Below, piece by piece: positions 34,781 to 47,262 of a stretch of DNA of 64,000 bases. Under the pieces are notes generated by a model. It saw nothing but the letters and a program-made list of their open reading frames with translations, was not told the origin of the DNA and searched no databases. Location: NCBI GenBank assembly GCA_947685225.1, contig CANTUV010000008.1:38437501-38501500 (forward strand), written 5' to 3'. The position numbers and the translations under genes are program-made. Position 1 is the stretch's first letter. Each line of letters opens with the position of its first letter. This stretch comes from Garcia nutans. Taxonomy: Eukaryota; Streptophyta; Magnoliopsida; Malpighiales; Euphorbiaceae.

Positions 34781-37498
34781 TGTAACACCCCTATACCCCG
34801 TATACGTACACAGCATGCTATTACGATCGTAATATTCGTATACTGAATATAGAAATGCCACGGTTTACTAACCAAATGACTTAATTCTTTTACAATAATA
34901 TGAACCAATCTAAAACATTTAAATTATATTATAAAACAGAAAAGATAAAATGTTTATTCAAAACGCAGCGAAAAATATTACAAATATTTCCAAATACATA
35001 AACATCAAAACTAAAATTTTACAAGACATAAAATATATACATGTCTGGCAGTATGTCTTTGATCTTTAAGCTCCACTATCAACTCCTCAAGATCTAGACT
35101 CTACTCGGCCTAGAGGAACCTGTCACCTGTCACCTACGTGATAAATCATAATCGCGCTAAGCCAACGGCTTAGTGGTACAACTACAATAATATTATGTTT
35201 TGATGCAATGCCAATGTCCCACAATCAAGTCCATACACCATTCAAAATAATGTTATACCTTAACATTTTACTTTGCTTAATGTCATATAAAACTTTCATT
35301 CTCAATAACATATTTATGCATTATAATCAATCTCATTTTTCATTGATTTCACCATTCAAGAATCAAATTAAAAACAAAGAAAAGAACGGGCCCAAAGACA
35401 CTAATATGCCATTCAACTTTCAGAGTTAATGTTTTGGTTCAATTATCACACTTATCATTATCATTATCCCAACTAGGCTTCAAGGGTTTAGGTTCAACCA
35501 AGCTTCAAGGGGAACAAAGCATGCTAAGTATCAACCCAACTTGGCTTCAAGAACTAACCCAACCTAGCTTCAAGGGTTGTAACATCTCAATTAGGCTTCA
35601 AGGACTAGACCCAACCAAGCTTCAAGGGGAGTTAAGCATGCTAAACTTCAACCCAACTTGGCTTCAAGGATCAAGCCCAACCTAACTTCAAGAGATTGTT
35701 ACTATAGGCATGCCACCAATAACAAAACTCTAAAAATGGAATAACACATTAGACACACAATTCATTATTTATTTCATTATCAATTTCATTTTCATTTACT
35801 CATCATCACTTCGGCAACCATGCCTCAATCATCTCATTGGCATCATTATCATTTTAGCCAACAACCATGGCTCCATATCTCATCAAGAGAGTATATATAT
35901 ATATATATCATCAATTGCATTGAACATCATCTAGGCAAACATGCCTCAATTATGTCATTTACCTCATTATAACCAACCACATTGATTTCACATCTTATTA
36001 TATCTCAATTCACATTATACCAATCATAACATTTATCACATAAATTACCAATGTAATCAATTACTTAACATATGATCAATCAAATAGATTAAGTACCAAG
36101 ATCATGTAAATGTATACAACCATGTAGTTTGTACTTACCTCCAAAAGCAACTCACACAAAATACTAAACTCTTCTTCCAAGAATCCTTCAATACTTGGAT
36201 TAGGGTAACTCAAACTCTTCACAACCTAATCCAAAAAGGAATAATACAAATGAGATAATAAGACTAAGGTCTAACTGGGGCAAACTCTACACATGACACG
36301 CTCAACAACACGGGCGTGTCCCTGACCATGCCCTAAACTCACAACACAGAAGCTTTGACACGCTCAGAACCACGGGCGTGTCCCTGACCATGCCCTAAAC
36401 TCACAACACAGAAGCTTTGACACGCTCAGAACCACGGGCGTGTCACTGAACGTGTAATAAATTCTGTCTCCCAGAAACATTGACACGCCCAGCAACATGG
36501 GCGTGTTCAAGGCCGTGTCAATCCTTCACCAACACAGTAGTTATGACACGCTCAGTGACATGGGCGTGTCACTAGATGTGTAAATGCTACTGCAACATAG
36601 AACCATCGACACGCCCAAAGACTTGGCCGTGCTCATGGGCGTGTCAGGCCAAAAGTACAGATTCTGGCAACAACAACCTCACATCCAACAATCCTTTTAC
36701 TCCCACCATTTTCCACTTCAAACAAACTTCACTAAACACACCCAAAAACCATAACAAACTTGCAAAAACACAAAAACAACTCTAAACATACCTCAAACAC
36801 AAATCATAATCATCATCACAAACCCAAAACACAACCACAACACTATCTCCTTTAACAACTTACTCTTTCCTTCAATCCATCCCCAAAATCCAAAATCAAT
36901 TGAACCAAACACTCTTAAACACACCACAATCAAACAAACACATATCAACCCCAACCTCACTCACAACTTCAAAGAAAATCAAAGAATCAAGTAGAGAACT
37001 TACCACGGATGAAGAAACTCTTAAATGTCGACCTTGATCACTTGAAAACTTCCTTCAATCTTGAGTATGAAAGATCAAATCTCTCTCTTGCTCTCTTACT
37101 AGGGAGTGTCGGCCAAAACAAAGAAAAGAAAAGGAAGGAAATGAAGGCACACGCAGAAGGAAGAAAGAAAGAAGAAAGGAAAGAAAATAAAGTCAAACAC
37201 TCAACCTTCTCTTTCCTCAAAACCTCTCCTCCAAGCACTTAATATTAAAATACTCTAAATATCTCCATCCACTTCCACTCACTCAAATCCCACTTAATTA
37301 ACTTAATTAATTTAAAATCATTAATTAATCATCTTTTGACTTCTTATTTGACTTGTTTATGTTGTATATATCACTATATATACAACATATACACTCTCTC
37401 TTCACTTATTTTCTCTTTCCAATTAAACACACATTCATTAAATCCAATTAAAACAACAATTATATCAAAACTTCTAGGGCAAACATTGGGATATTACA
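34781..37498 (-). mobile_element. 5' LTR of C (2718 bp)
   Basis: Complete LTR with AAAAT duplication after its right end. It has the double hairpin at 35134-35173 and the intact site corresponding to the insertion point of A (GTCCATACACCATTC, 35229-35243). The motif array (36294-36650) carries a ~62-bp tandem duplication not present in the other LTR. Splice-like sites match those of the 3' LTR. Confidence 0.9.
36294..36650 (-). repeat. CACG-motif array in 5' LTR of C
   Basis: Repeated GACACGC...GGGCGTGTC blocks. One unit (TCCCTGACCATGCCC through CCACGGGCGTG, about 62 bp) is present twice in tandem here and once in the 3' LTR, so the array grew after insertion or shrank in the other copy. Confidence 0.8.
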
Positions 37499-37503
37499 AA
37501 AAT

Positions 37504-37966
37504 CCTTAAAACACCAACTTGATCTCTTGAAATCCTTCAATCTCTTGAGCTTGAAAGCAACAAAATCTATTCTCCTTTGGTTGATAAGGGTGGCTAGCCA
37601 AAGAGAAGAAAGAATAAGAAAGAAAGAAAGAAGGAAAGAAGGAAATAAAGAAAGTCAACACTCTTCTCTTTTAACCAAACCACTTTTCCCCAAATCACTC
37701 TCCACCATACATTTAAACAAAATAATAATCACCCACTAACATCATCTTCCACTAACTTAAATAAATCCATTTAATTAATCAAAATATCTCTTTTTACTTA
37801 TAAGACCCATTCACTTGTATATATTGTTTTTATCTCCATATACATAACATATACACTTCTTTTTCCTCTTATCTTTTCACTTAATAAAATATACACTTAA
37901 AATCATTTAATCCAATTTTCACAAATAAGCATTCCAAAATTTAAGGGTATCATTAGGGATATTACA
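37504..37966 (-). mobile_element. LTR E, right fragment
   Basis: Continuation of 4194-4569 after C. On the minus strand it starts TGTAATATCCCTAATG and its upstream half resembles LTR M (TGTAATATCCCTAAAATTTG). It is followed by GTAGT, the possible target duplication in H. Confidence 0.75.
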
Positions 37967-39913
37967 GTAGTACTGATTTAGGCTTTTGGAAAAGGATTTT
38001 TTCAAAGTATGGTGAATTGTATGGTTTTATTGCTTTAATCATGTTCTTTAAGGATATAAGTGATGAAAATAAGATTGGATTGATAATTGGAATGATTTGG
38101 AATGGAGAACATTCAATGGAGAAGGTTATGCCATTTTAGAGTTTTGTAAATAAGTATGTGTTTATGTAATGTAATTAATTTAAACATATTAAAATATGTT
38201 TTTAATGATATGATAAACATAAAACACTAATTCAAAAGCCTTGATGTGGCTTTTCAAAGATAAAGTGGGGTAAAGCTTAATTTTAGGATTTTGATTAGAG
38301 TGGTGTGTAATTATGATTTTATGCTGAGAATGCCTTAGAATGTGATATTAAATATTTATTTATCATCACATTTGGTATAAGCATTGAGAGGAAGTAGTTT
38401 GCCCAACCCTAGTGTTGAAGGGCAACCTGGAAGAGAAGGTTGGAGGGAGTTTTGAGGCTTGTTTTGGAGTGCATTATAAGGCAAGTACAAAATTTTGATA
38501 AATTAGATAAGTTGGCATTAGATTGGACTTAACACATTTTGGATGGAAAATGTGTTAAGCTACTTGATACATTGAACATTCATGAACATTGTGCTATGAC
38601 TTGTAAATTGTTGTATATGCATTATGAAAAGCCATTATTAATGGCTAAATTTAATAAAATGTGATTTATTTGCATTATGTGAGAATTACCCAAAATATTT
38701 GGGCAATGTGATTTTAATGGGAAATGAGGTACATTGTGATGAAATGATGAAATATGATGAATTTTAATGAAATAACATTGATATGAATGAGAAAAATGAG
38801 AAAATGAGGCAATGTGCCTAATTGAAAATGGGAAAATGATAAAGAAATTGATAATGAAAAATATGAAATAATTGCGTGCCTAGTATGCTATTCAATTTTC
38901 AGAGTTCTGTGTTTGGCGGCATGCCTATGAGGTTATCCTCATTATTTGCCTTCGGGACTAGATGCTTGGCGTCACTGTGATATGTTTTGCCTTCGAGGCT
39001 AGCTTTTGAGCATTACTTGATTTGCTTTGGGGGCTAGACACTTAGTGTCATTATGGACCAAAAATAATAACTTTGGGATTTGAATAATGTATTAGCTTGT
39101 TTGGGCCCATGCTTCTGTACATGTTTGTGTGAATTATTAAATAATGAAAGAATATCTTTAAAAGTGAGCTTGGATGCCGCATTGTGATATAGCATAAGAG
39201 CATTTTACATTTGCATTATTTTAAAGTTTTAATAATATCAAAGTTTATATTACTAGGCTTTTAGCTTAGCACGATTGCATTTCATTACGCAGGTGACGGG
39301 GGTGATCTGGTTGAGCCAGAGAGTTCTTCTAGACCATGTGGGGTCTATATTAGAGACTACTTGTTGAGCTGATTTCGGGTACATCAAGATAAGAGCCATT
39401 TTGACAACATTTATATATTTTATATTATAGTATATTTGATATTATGTATATTATATTGTGTTTTTAGAGTATATATATTGTAAATTATAAAGAATGTTTT
39501 GGATAATTGTATAATGTGTGTTGTGTATGTGTGTTTTGATGTATATATATATAGATATAAATTTTTTGAGAAAATATGGAGGATTTGAGAAGTTGAGGTG
39601 GAAACGTGTGAAATGTTGGCAGTGTTTTATGCAGGTTGTGAAATTGTTGAATTTTTGGGATGTCCAATTTACAAACAAAACTCGGCGAATTTTTTCCAGA
39701 GATTTTTGTATGAAATATTTATTTTTGGTACCTATAATTAATAAAGAATATTTTATTTACCATTTAAATATACATTTTAAGGTGTTTGAAACTCTAAATT
39801 GGGAATATAAAAATTTTATTAAACCGGGTTATGATATTTTTTATACTATATATGCATATTTTACATATACTGGGCATGTGTATTATATGTATATAGGGTA
39901 TAAGGGTGTTACA
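37967..39913 (+). mobile_element. LTR H, right fragment
   Basis: Closely similar to LTR N from about 61150 onward: the shared text starts GATTTAGG.TTTTGGAAAA. It includes an acceptor-like region near 38365-38390, a second donor-like CAAGTACAAAA, the double hairpin at 39253-39292 and a terminus GGGTGTTACA at 39913. The left part lies beyond E, outside the window. It entered gag of element I; the right duplication would be CTTTT. Confidence 0.78.
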
Positions 39914-40950
39914 CTTTTCCTCCCCTTTCTCCTCTTCCTTAGTTGAAAAATACTCCCCGTCTTTCATGTACATCGTCCGCTGATTGGGGCACTCCCTCTT
40001 GTAATGACAATATTTAGAGCATTTAATCTTAGAAGTGGATTTCGTCTTACCTTTGTTTTCACTAGTGCTAGGGGTCTTTGTAACTTCCTTAAGCTCGGTA
40101 TTGGGCTTGGATGAGGTAGTCTTTTCATCTTTCTTCTGGGTAGGTTTGAAATAAGTTAAGGATGAAAACTTTTCTTCCACTTCATTTGCCTTTCCACCTT
40201 CAATGCTAATTGTAGTAGCTTTTCAAGATCCATGTATGGATGTAATTCTACTACATTGGCTATATCTTTATTCAACCCATTTAAGAATCTACCCACGGTG
40301 GCTTCTCCATCTTCTTCGACATTAGTTCTAATCATACACACTTCCATCTCCTTGTAATAATCCTCTACACTCTTAGATCCTTGAGTTAAGTTTTGAAGAT
40401 GGTTGTACAACTTTCTGTAGTAGTGGGTTGTGCAAACCTTCTTCTTATAATAGACTTGAGGTTCCTCCATTCTTTTATTGGTGTTTCCCTATTCCACCTT
40501 CTTTACTTTGTGTCATCCCACCAAGTGATGGGATAATCTTCAAATGCAGTAATGATCCATTCTATTTTATGGCAATCAAACAACAATTCTATTTTATTTT
40601 CCCAATCCCAGTAAGCTTCATGATCCATTCTCCCATGAAATGAAGGTATCTTCAGCTTCAATCCTTCATCTCGATTATGTTGTCTTGCTTTTGGCGTCAC
40701 TTCTACTCCCTCTTCTTTTTCTCTAAATGACTCTTCCCCTTCTGAATTATCCTCTACTTAGTCACTTATGCACTCTTCTTCTATGTTCATTAGGGTTGTT
40801 GTTTGGTTGACCTTTAGCAATGGAAGCTTTAGCCCTATCCATTCGATCTCTCATCTCATCAAATTATCAACTCAAAATTTTTATAGTTTTAACCAAGGCA
40901 TCCATTCGATCAATTGGTCCATGACCTCTCCTATTTCCATCACCACTCAT
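39914..40950 (-). pseudogene. Element I gag, decayed Ty3/gypsy gag
   Basis: From a probable ATG at 40950 (MSGDGNRRGHG) the minus strand encodes fragments LKIPSFHGRMDHEAYWDWE (40503-40700), VCTTHYYRKLYNHLQNLTQG and VEDYYKEMEVCMIRTNVEED (40156-40470), and a knuckle CSKYCHYKRECPNQ (39914-40180; first pair CX2-3C altered). This is the widespread plant gypsy gag with a WWD and a YYKEME block. Stops, a missing segment and frameshifts break it; H truncates it at the knuckle. The subfamily is unresolved. Confidence 0.8.
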
Positions 40951-41911
40951 CCTTGAGTTTGAATGTAAGCTACAATAAAAAGGTTAGTAAACAAGAAACA
41001 AATATATAGATAGATGTTCCTCACTTTCACTCCCTCAAGTGTTTCATTCAAGTAAGATGTCACTCAAGTTAACTTGTGTTTGCACTAAAGTAACAGGCTT
41101 TTCTCTTGATGAACTCATACTCTTTCCTTTTACCTCTTATTTCTCTTGTCAAGGTTGTTTTCCTGGATAAAAAACCTACAAACAATTTATAACCATAATG
41201 TAATAGATAAATTCTAGTATGATGAAATCTCTTCGACTATCTCTCTATCACTTTTTTTTTCAAATTTTAGTCCAACTCACAGAATGGTTCATGGTCAAGT
41301 GTGAGACTTTTAGGCCTCTGGTGGAACCGCGGTACAACTTGTGTGACCGCTAGGCTCCTTGAGGCTTAACTTCAAATTAGATAGCAGGGTTTGCGGTGGG
41401 TTGTATGGTCAGAAGGGTGACTGCTAGGGATTGTGCAAACCACAAGAGATGCAGCTAGAAGGTGAGAACTAAATTTTGGGTAGTAAGGTTCGGGTGGCTA
41501 ATTCGGTGAGAAGGGAGACTGTCAAGTGTGGCATGCGACCGTGAGAGAAGGTATGTGACTGCTAATGCAAGGTGAACTAAGTTATGGAAAATTATAGGTT
41601 TTCCTAATTTAGATCAACTATTTGCAGTTATTAGGTCCAAAAACTTTTCTTAGGTGGTTGCAAACTTAATTGGGAAGCTTTCAATGGAAAATTTAGATTC
41701 AACAACAATTCAATTTTTTTTGAATTGAATCAAAACATCAAATGACAAGTACTCACTTGAAGAACTAATCTTTGGGAATTTATGAACTCAAAACATAACG
41801 AAGCAAAGAGTAAGCAATTGAAGATACAATGATTTTTTTAATAAGATGATCAAGAAAAACAATGATAGATTTTAATTAGGATAGATAGATTGAGAGTAAA
41901 GTGGAACCTGA
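40951..41911 (-). other. Leader region of element I
   Basis: About 1 kb between gag and the primer site, with no open frame of note. It contains no repeat or motif I can assign. Length is ordinary for the untranslated leader of a plant gypsy element. Confidence 0.5.
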
Positions 41912-41935
41912 TCTCAAGCCAAAGCTCTGATACTA
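41912..41935 (-). promoter_or_regulatory. Primer binding site of I
   Basis: Minus strand TTAGTATCAGAGCTTTGG, a decayed initiator-Met complement (TAGTATCAGAGC for TGGTATCAGAGC), abutting the LTR. Confidence 0.7.
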
Positions 41936-42423
41936 ATGTGATGCGAACCACTACTATAACAAAGCAGAGACCCTCTTACCTTTGCATGTGATATTAATCC
42001 CTAGGAAGATGAAATCCGATCCTTGCTAAGTCTGCGACCCAAATCCAATATGTGGAAGAGAACCTTGGAATTAACCTACCTCAAAGCGATTAACTTTGCA
42101 AGTAGAAACCTTAATCCAAAAAAAAAACCAACAAATAAGAGATGATGATCTCTCAAGAATTCTGGAAATTCTATTATCAAAAGGGCCAACCCCTTTTTAG
42201 AAGCAAACAAGAGTTTAAATACAATTTACAAGTATTAAAACCCTAGTTTAGGTTGTTTGGTAAGAAACGCAACTCTAACCTTAAACTAACAAACTAAAAC
42301 AAATAACCAATGGATCTAAAACACAAATAGCCCATACTATAAAAGTTTTAGAGTCCAAAGACAACAATAAACCGCCATATCACAAAACAAAACATGTAAA
42401 ATGGAATGACTATTCATAGTACA
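41936..42423 (-). mobile_element. 5' LTR of element I (488 bp)
   Basis: On the minus strand the proposed span starts TGTACTATGAATAG and ends GGTTCGCATCACA. It is much shorter than the other LTRs here and has none of their hairpin or motif arrays, which marks I as a different family. The outer boundary was placed by the TG/CA rule without a second LTR for comparison. Confidence 0.6.
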
Positions 42424-42599
42424 AAAACAGGTAGTGTGGACCCTTAATTTTTGACCCAGTCCAGTCCAATATATTTTATATAGTCCAAAATAATTTTTTT
42501 GTTATTTTAATTAAATAATATTTATTTTAGTAATTTTTTTAAAAAAAATAATAAAAATAAATAAAAATAAAAATCGGCGACGAAAAGTAATTGGCCAAG

Positions 42600-42639
42600 G
42601 CCAATTTCGCCCGCAGGAAATTCCTGCGGCGAAATTGGC
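42600..42639 (+). repeat. Near-perfect 40-bp palindrome in LTR K
   Basis: GCCAATTTCGCCCGCAGGAA faces TTCCTGCGGCGAAATTGGC with a single unpaired base. It lies 165-205 bp into the LTR, near the position where L and Q carry different palindromes. Confidence 0.85.
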
Positions 42640-43139
42640 TAGCCGCGCCAATTCTCGTGCCCAGCTCTCGCAAATTCACACCTCGCCTCGTAGTTCCTCG
42701 CAGCCCATCGTAGTTTTCGCCAGCAAAATTTTCCAATGCAATTTTTTTGAAACCAAATTCTATTTGGTTTCGGTTTTCTTTTCCTAATTAATCTTAGTTT
42801 CCTTAAACAATTAGAATTGATCTTATAAATTTTCCTATAAATAACACTTTAAAAGACAGAGAGGGGGATCTTAGGACTTCTGGGGAGAACTTTGGACTTA
42901 GATCGGATAGTGGGACTTTGATTAGGTGATCAAAACTTAGTTTACAAAAAACCTAGCTAGAGAAGATTAGCAACAAGCAAAGCCATCAACAATTCATCAA
43001 AGGTAGCAACCTTGCCTTTGTCTTTATTCATCCAGAAAGCAACTTTAGGTGGAACCAACGAACGGAGGTTTGAATCTCTATTTTCTTTTTTTACAGTAGC
43101 TTCAATCACTGAAAATTAACAAATTATTTCTTCTGTTTC

Positions 43140-44080
43140 TTCTAAACCTTAAAACCCTAAAACATTTTTTCCAAATACCTTAAAAACCATAATTTCTTTC
43201 TTTTATTTCCAACAACCTTAAATCATCCTTCTGTTTCCAAAAACTTCAAAAATCCTAAATCGTTTTATTAATTCCCAAAACCCTAATCTCTATTCCAAAA
43301 AGTTAGTAGCCTTATTTTTTAAGCATCAAAAGCTTTAACCCTAATTAATCCTTCTTTCCAAAATCACACAGTAAGCATTATTCTTTTAAAAATAACACTA
43401 GTTTCTTCCAATTTCAAAACCCTATTTTCTAAATCTTAAACCCTAAAATCTTAATTTTCAACATCAAAATCTACAATCCTAAAAACTAGTTTTCAAAATC
43501 TTCGGGGTCCGGGCCCCGACCCCGTAAAAGGCCCTGCCCCCTCAACCCCCGCCCGCTAACCGACTAGCGGGACCGCCGTGTGGGCTCGGGTCAATATTGA
43601 TTTATATATTATAAATCTTTATGTTTAACTTCCTTTATTATGATTATTCAAAATACAGTAGCTTTATTAAAAATACAAACCTAAATCCTAATTTATTCAA
43701 ACCATAAATTCAAATTCTGTTTTCAAATTTTCACAGTAGCTTTTTATAATTTTATTCACTAGGATATTTTAATCTTTCATATAACTCCCTTAAAGATTTT
43801 CTATTTTTGTTCCATACAAAAATACTTAAGTAGTTATTATAGTCAATATTAAAACCATACTTACCTTTGATCACGGCAAAACAAAATCAAGGTTTTAAAC
43901 CATAAAACCCTAATTTCATAATTTTACCCCTCAAACCCTAATTTGATCAATCAAAGAACCTTACTAATTTCTTAAATTTATAAAACCCTAATCCCTTTCA
44001 ATTCTCTTAAAACCTACAGTAGCCTAAACAAATAACAATAATAATATCTTAAGATTCCAAAACCCTAAAATATTAATTAA
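43140..44080 (+). repeat. Cluster of telo-box-like AAACCCTAA motifs in LTR K
   Basis: Many dispersed AACCCTAA and ACCCTAAAA motifs with CAGTAGC(C/T) between them. A similar cluster is in LTR L (53260-53600), where a ~58-bp segment with CTAAACCCTAATTGCATGG is duplicated in tandem. Confidence 0.7.
43500..43592 (+). other. GC-rich block in LTR K
   Basis: A sharply GC-rich island (GGGGTCCGGGCCCCGACCCC and CCCGCCCGCTAACCGACTAGC) in an AT-rich LTR. Related text, CTAGCCGATTAGCGGGCGG in reverse sense, persists in P (about 48556-48577) and Q (about 49782-49803), which shows descent from a common LTR. Confidence 0.7.
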
Positions 44081-44892
44081 AAAACTTTAAATAGAAATAG
44101 TAAACCTCAATTTGTATCTTTACTTGCTTTATTTTTAGATTTGATTATGTAGTCTATTATGTGCTTTAATGGTTGATTTATTTAAGTTCAATGCTTGATT
44201 TATTTAATTGATCATGGATGAATGTTTATTATACATTTTGATTGATGTTTAATATGTTTGATGAATGATTTATTTATAACCAATGGTTATTAACTTTTAT
44301 CGATTTATTTTGATTTCCAAAAGTGTAAGAGGTATGTTTCCACTTTGTGGGTACCTCATTAGTTAAATATCATGTAATTTAAATTGCTTTTATATTTTAG
44401 ACCAATGTAAAGGACATGTTTCCATCTTTTGGTGGGTGTCCTATTAGTTTAGACATGAAAGATGTAAGGACATGTTTCTATCCTCGAATGGGTGTCCATT
44501 TATTTGCTTTGCTTGGACATTGCTTTGATTTTAATATAACGATGCTTTATTTGAATTGTTGCATGTAATATGGATAATATTGTTATATTTAAGAATTTTA
44601 TAATATTAAGACCTGTAAAGGAGGCCGGTTCCAATGAACCGGGCATTGTGGAGGTGCTGGGCCATTTCTCACCTTCCCCACACGTACCCAACTTTTTGAA
44701 CCCATTAGGGGGTTGGGGATTCCATAGGAATTGAGTCATCCACCCCTATCTTTTTCCCAGCCTGTCCGGGTGGCGACTCCATTTTTTTCGGAATTAGGTC
44801 CGTGCTCTCTAACGCCCCGAGCCTAAACAGTGTCAAAGTCGCAAGAACCATTCCATCGGGAGTGGGGGGCAAAATTCCCCGCTCACAGGTAG

Positions 44893-45044
44893 CGTGGCTA
44901 GTGGTGCAACTGCACAGCAGACCGCCCAACAAGTGTAGCGACTGTCCAATGGGTTGAGCTACCGCTAGATGTTCTGTACCTCTAAGTTTTCTAGCTCTGA
45001 TACTTCCAACAAGTTGATAAGCTTCCCTTACACTCTGATCTGTC
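44893..45044. other. Unassigned host sequence between K and O
   Basis: This is continuous with 42424-42434 and 47263-47795 once K and O are removed. GC is balanced, unlike the flanks. Minus strand text near 44987-45004 reads AAGTATCAGAGCTAGAAAAC, a possible decayed initiator-Met primer site. No coding or tRNA structure was found. Confidence 0.4.
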
Positions 45045-47262
45045 CATATTGTAATGTTAAAAAAATTTAAATGCTAAACTTTGATTTAATATTGATAATT
45101 GATAATGAATTGTGATATAAGTGACATGTATAAGTGATGTAAATAGTGGATCTCAAAAATTTAATGAAGAAATTATTTATTTTATGGTTTTATGAGACTA
45201 AAAATTGAATCGGAATCAAAGGTTAAGAGTGAGGGTACACCATAGTTATTATAGGCATGCCCACACTTGGTTAACCTATAGATATAAGTACGTGTGTGTG
45301 AGAGTGTAGAAATTTCTTTTCTTTCTTCATCATCCATGCCAAACACCATCACCTCCACCGTCTTTCTTATTTTCTTCATCTTCCTTTCTTCATATCAAAT
45401 AAAATTAAGAGTAGATTACATATAATTATAAATTTTTAGAAGAATAAGTTAGAAAAGGTAAATTATCAACAAGTGATTAGAGAAAAAGAAAAGTTTCAAG
45501 AGGTATGTATTTATGTATTTTAATTTTCAAGTATTTATTTTTCTTTGATTTTTAATGTTTAAATTAGTTTATTGGGTCATTTAGAATGAAATATTTCTTA
45601 AATATTGGATAAATGAATTGTTGTGTGATATATGTAGAAATTGAAGTTGTTGATGTTGTGTTTTATTAATTTTGAGTAATGATTGTGAAAGTTGTTTATT
45701 AGTTCATTTGTTAAATACTTGATTAATTAAAGTTTCACTAAGGTACTAGAAATAAATTCTTTTTATGTCAAAACTTTGATTTTGATACATTTTTATCTTA
45801 GATCTTATATATGTTTTTGTTTTATGAAGTTAAAAGTGCAGAATACATGATTTTGGAATACCACGAGCATGGCTTAAAGGTTCCATGGGTGTGGTATCAA
45901 AGTCGGGACTGCTGGAGGAAGAATTAATCCAAAAATAGACCAAAAATCAATGCCACGGTCGTGGCAATTGAGTGACACGATTGTGGAGTTGAAAGTGTGA
46001 CTGTTTCTTTAAAAATTTTGATAAAATAGAGCCGTTCTAAATGCCACGATCGTTGCCCTTGAAGGCCATGATCGTGGGGGTCTATAAAGACATTTAACAG
46101 CTTCATTTTGTATCCCACGGGGGTGGGATTGAGATGCCACAACCATGGAGTACCTGGATGATGTTTTTGACTTGTATTTTGTGATATACGGGCCTAGTAT
46201 GAGGCTAATATGTTTATATTTATTAGTTTTGTGTTGAGAATTCATGTGTATGTGTTAAAAGTATGGAAAAGAGTGATAAACTTTGAAATTGTGACAAATA
46301 TATATAATACTAAATGTTGATGAAAGTATTGTTTCATTGAAATGATATACACAATTTAGTGTTAACTACAAACTAATGAATTGCCCTGATCATACTGATT
46401 TTAGATCTAGCTTGGGATTGAATGGCTAACCAGAGGGAGGATATCCAAAGTAATAGTGGGCACTCTGTGCCATCAATAGACACTCTGTGTCACCATACTC
46501 AGTGGGCATTCATGCCATAGTGGGCCATTGGCTAAAATTTTATACAGTGGGCATTAAATTGCCAACAGTGACCTGTTATCCAAACCTAGAATCTGAGTTT
46601 AGTGTGTATGGGCATAATTAAAGAAGTTATCTGCTTTGAAAATAATGTGTTATATGGTTATTGTTAAATTAATCTATTTTGCATATAATTGTGTTTAGTA
46701 TTTCAAGGTTCAATGGATTTATTACTTCCTTTATTTAATGTTCTAAAAGAAATACTTTTCATTGTTTCTAAACTATTTAATGTGTAGATCTCTTTTCTTT
46801 AATTTTACTTGCAGATTGTGAATACATAAGCACCACTAAGCTTTGCTTAGCATGTTATATTTATTTTTTGACGCGCAAATCAAACAAGGAGAGTTGAGAC
46901 TGCAGAGTGAGAGATATACGTTTTTTATCAACTGCATCACCAAGGTTCAATGAACAATATTGTAAATATTGTATTCTATATAATTCAAATGGTAATATTC
47001 TATAATTGTGTATGATAGTTGTACAAGTTTGAGAGTATTTTGAGGATTTTATAATAATGTAAGTTATCATCAAGAGTTCTTTATAAATTAATAGATATAT
47101 TTTTGTACTATAGAAAGCTTAACAACTGCATTAATGCTTAAAAGTATTTTGACTTTATTTCTTTAATACATACATAGACACATATATAGAAGAATTGTGA
47201 ATGTTAGGTGACATCTCCTATGTAGGTAAGTGTTTGGGCTATGTAGAGGGTGTTACACATAT
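45045..47262 (+). mobile_element. Solo LTR O (45050-47257) with CATAT target duplications
   Basis: TGTAATGTTA to GGGTGTTACA, 2208 bp, flanked by CATAT at 45045-45049 and 47258-47262. It carries a CCACG(A/G)(T/C)CGTGG-type motif array (about 45860-46150), a run of CACTCTGTG(C/T)CA and GTGGGCATT repeats (46455-46560), and the first stem of the LTR hairpin (CTAAGC-TTT-GCTTAG, 46836-46850). Termini and hairpin suggest the Tekay-like group. No internal domain is present. Confidence 0.85.

Larger units (their letters stand above)
4570..37498 (-). mobile_element. Element C: Tekay-like Ty3/gypsy retrotransposon with nested insertions
   Basis: Element C runs from a 3' LTR starting at 4570 to a 5' LTR ending at 37498, flanked by identical AAAAT duplications (4565-4569, 37499-37503). 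Without guests it is about 10.2 kb. Order on the minus strand: 5' LTR (34781-37498), primer site, gag (split by D), protease, reverse transcriptase, RNase H, integrase with chromodomain, polypurine tract, 3' LTR (split by A). Coding damage is heavy, so it is an old, non-autonomous copy. Confidence 0.9.
42430..44892 (+). mobile_element. Solo LTR K (42435-44887) with GGTAG target duplications
   Basis: TGTGGACCCTTAATTTTTG to CCCCGCTCACA, 2453 bp, flanked by GGTAG at 42430-42434 and 44888-44892. It shares its start with L and Q, and its last ~280 bp (GGAGGCCGGTTCCAATGAACC, GTCGCAAGAACCATTCC, GGGGGGCAAAA) with L, P and Q. L carries a Tat/Ogre-like gag, so K is assigned to that lineage. No internal region is present. 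Inside are a 40-bp palindrome, clustered AAACCCTAA motifs and a GC-rich block. Confidence 0.88.

Noticed and set aside
39518..39946. A 142-codon open frame in LTR H
   Set aside because: It lies in LTR sequence and crosses the LTR end; N has no equivalent frame, and there is no recognizable domain.
42435..44887. K as a gene-bearing region because of its GC-rich block
   Set aside because: Bounded by GGTAG duplications and homologous throughout with LTR L; no open frame of length.
44893..45044. Possible tRNA or SINE head
   Set aside because: Text such as GGTAGCTCAACCC suggests an A-box, but no B-box at the right distance and no cloverleaf could be drawn.
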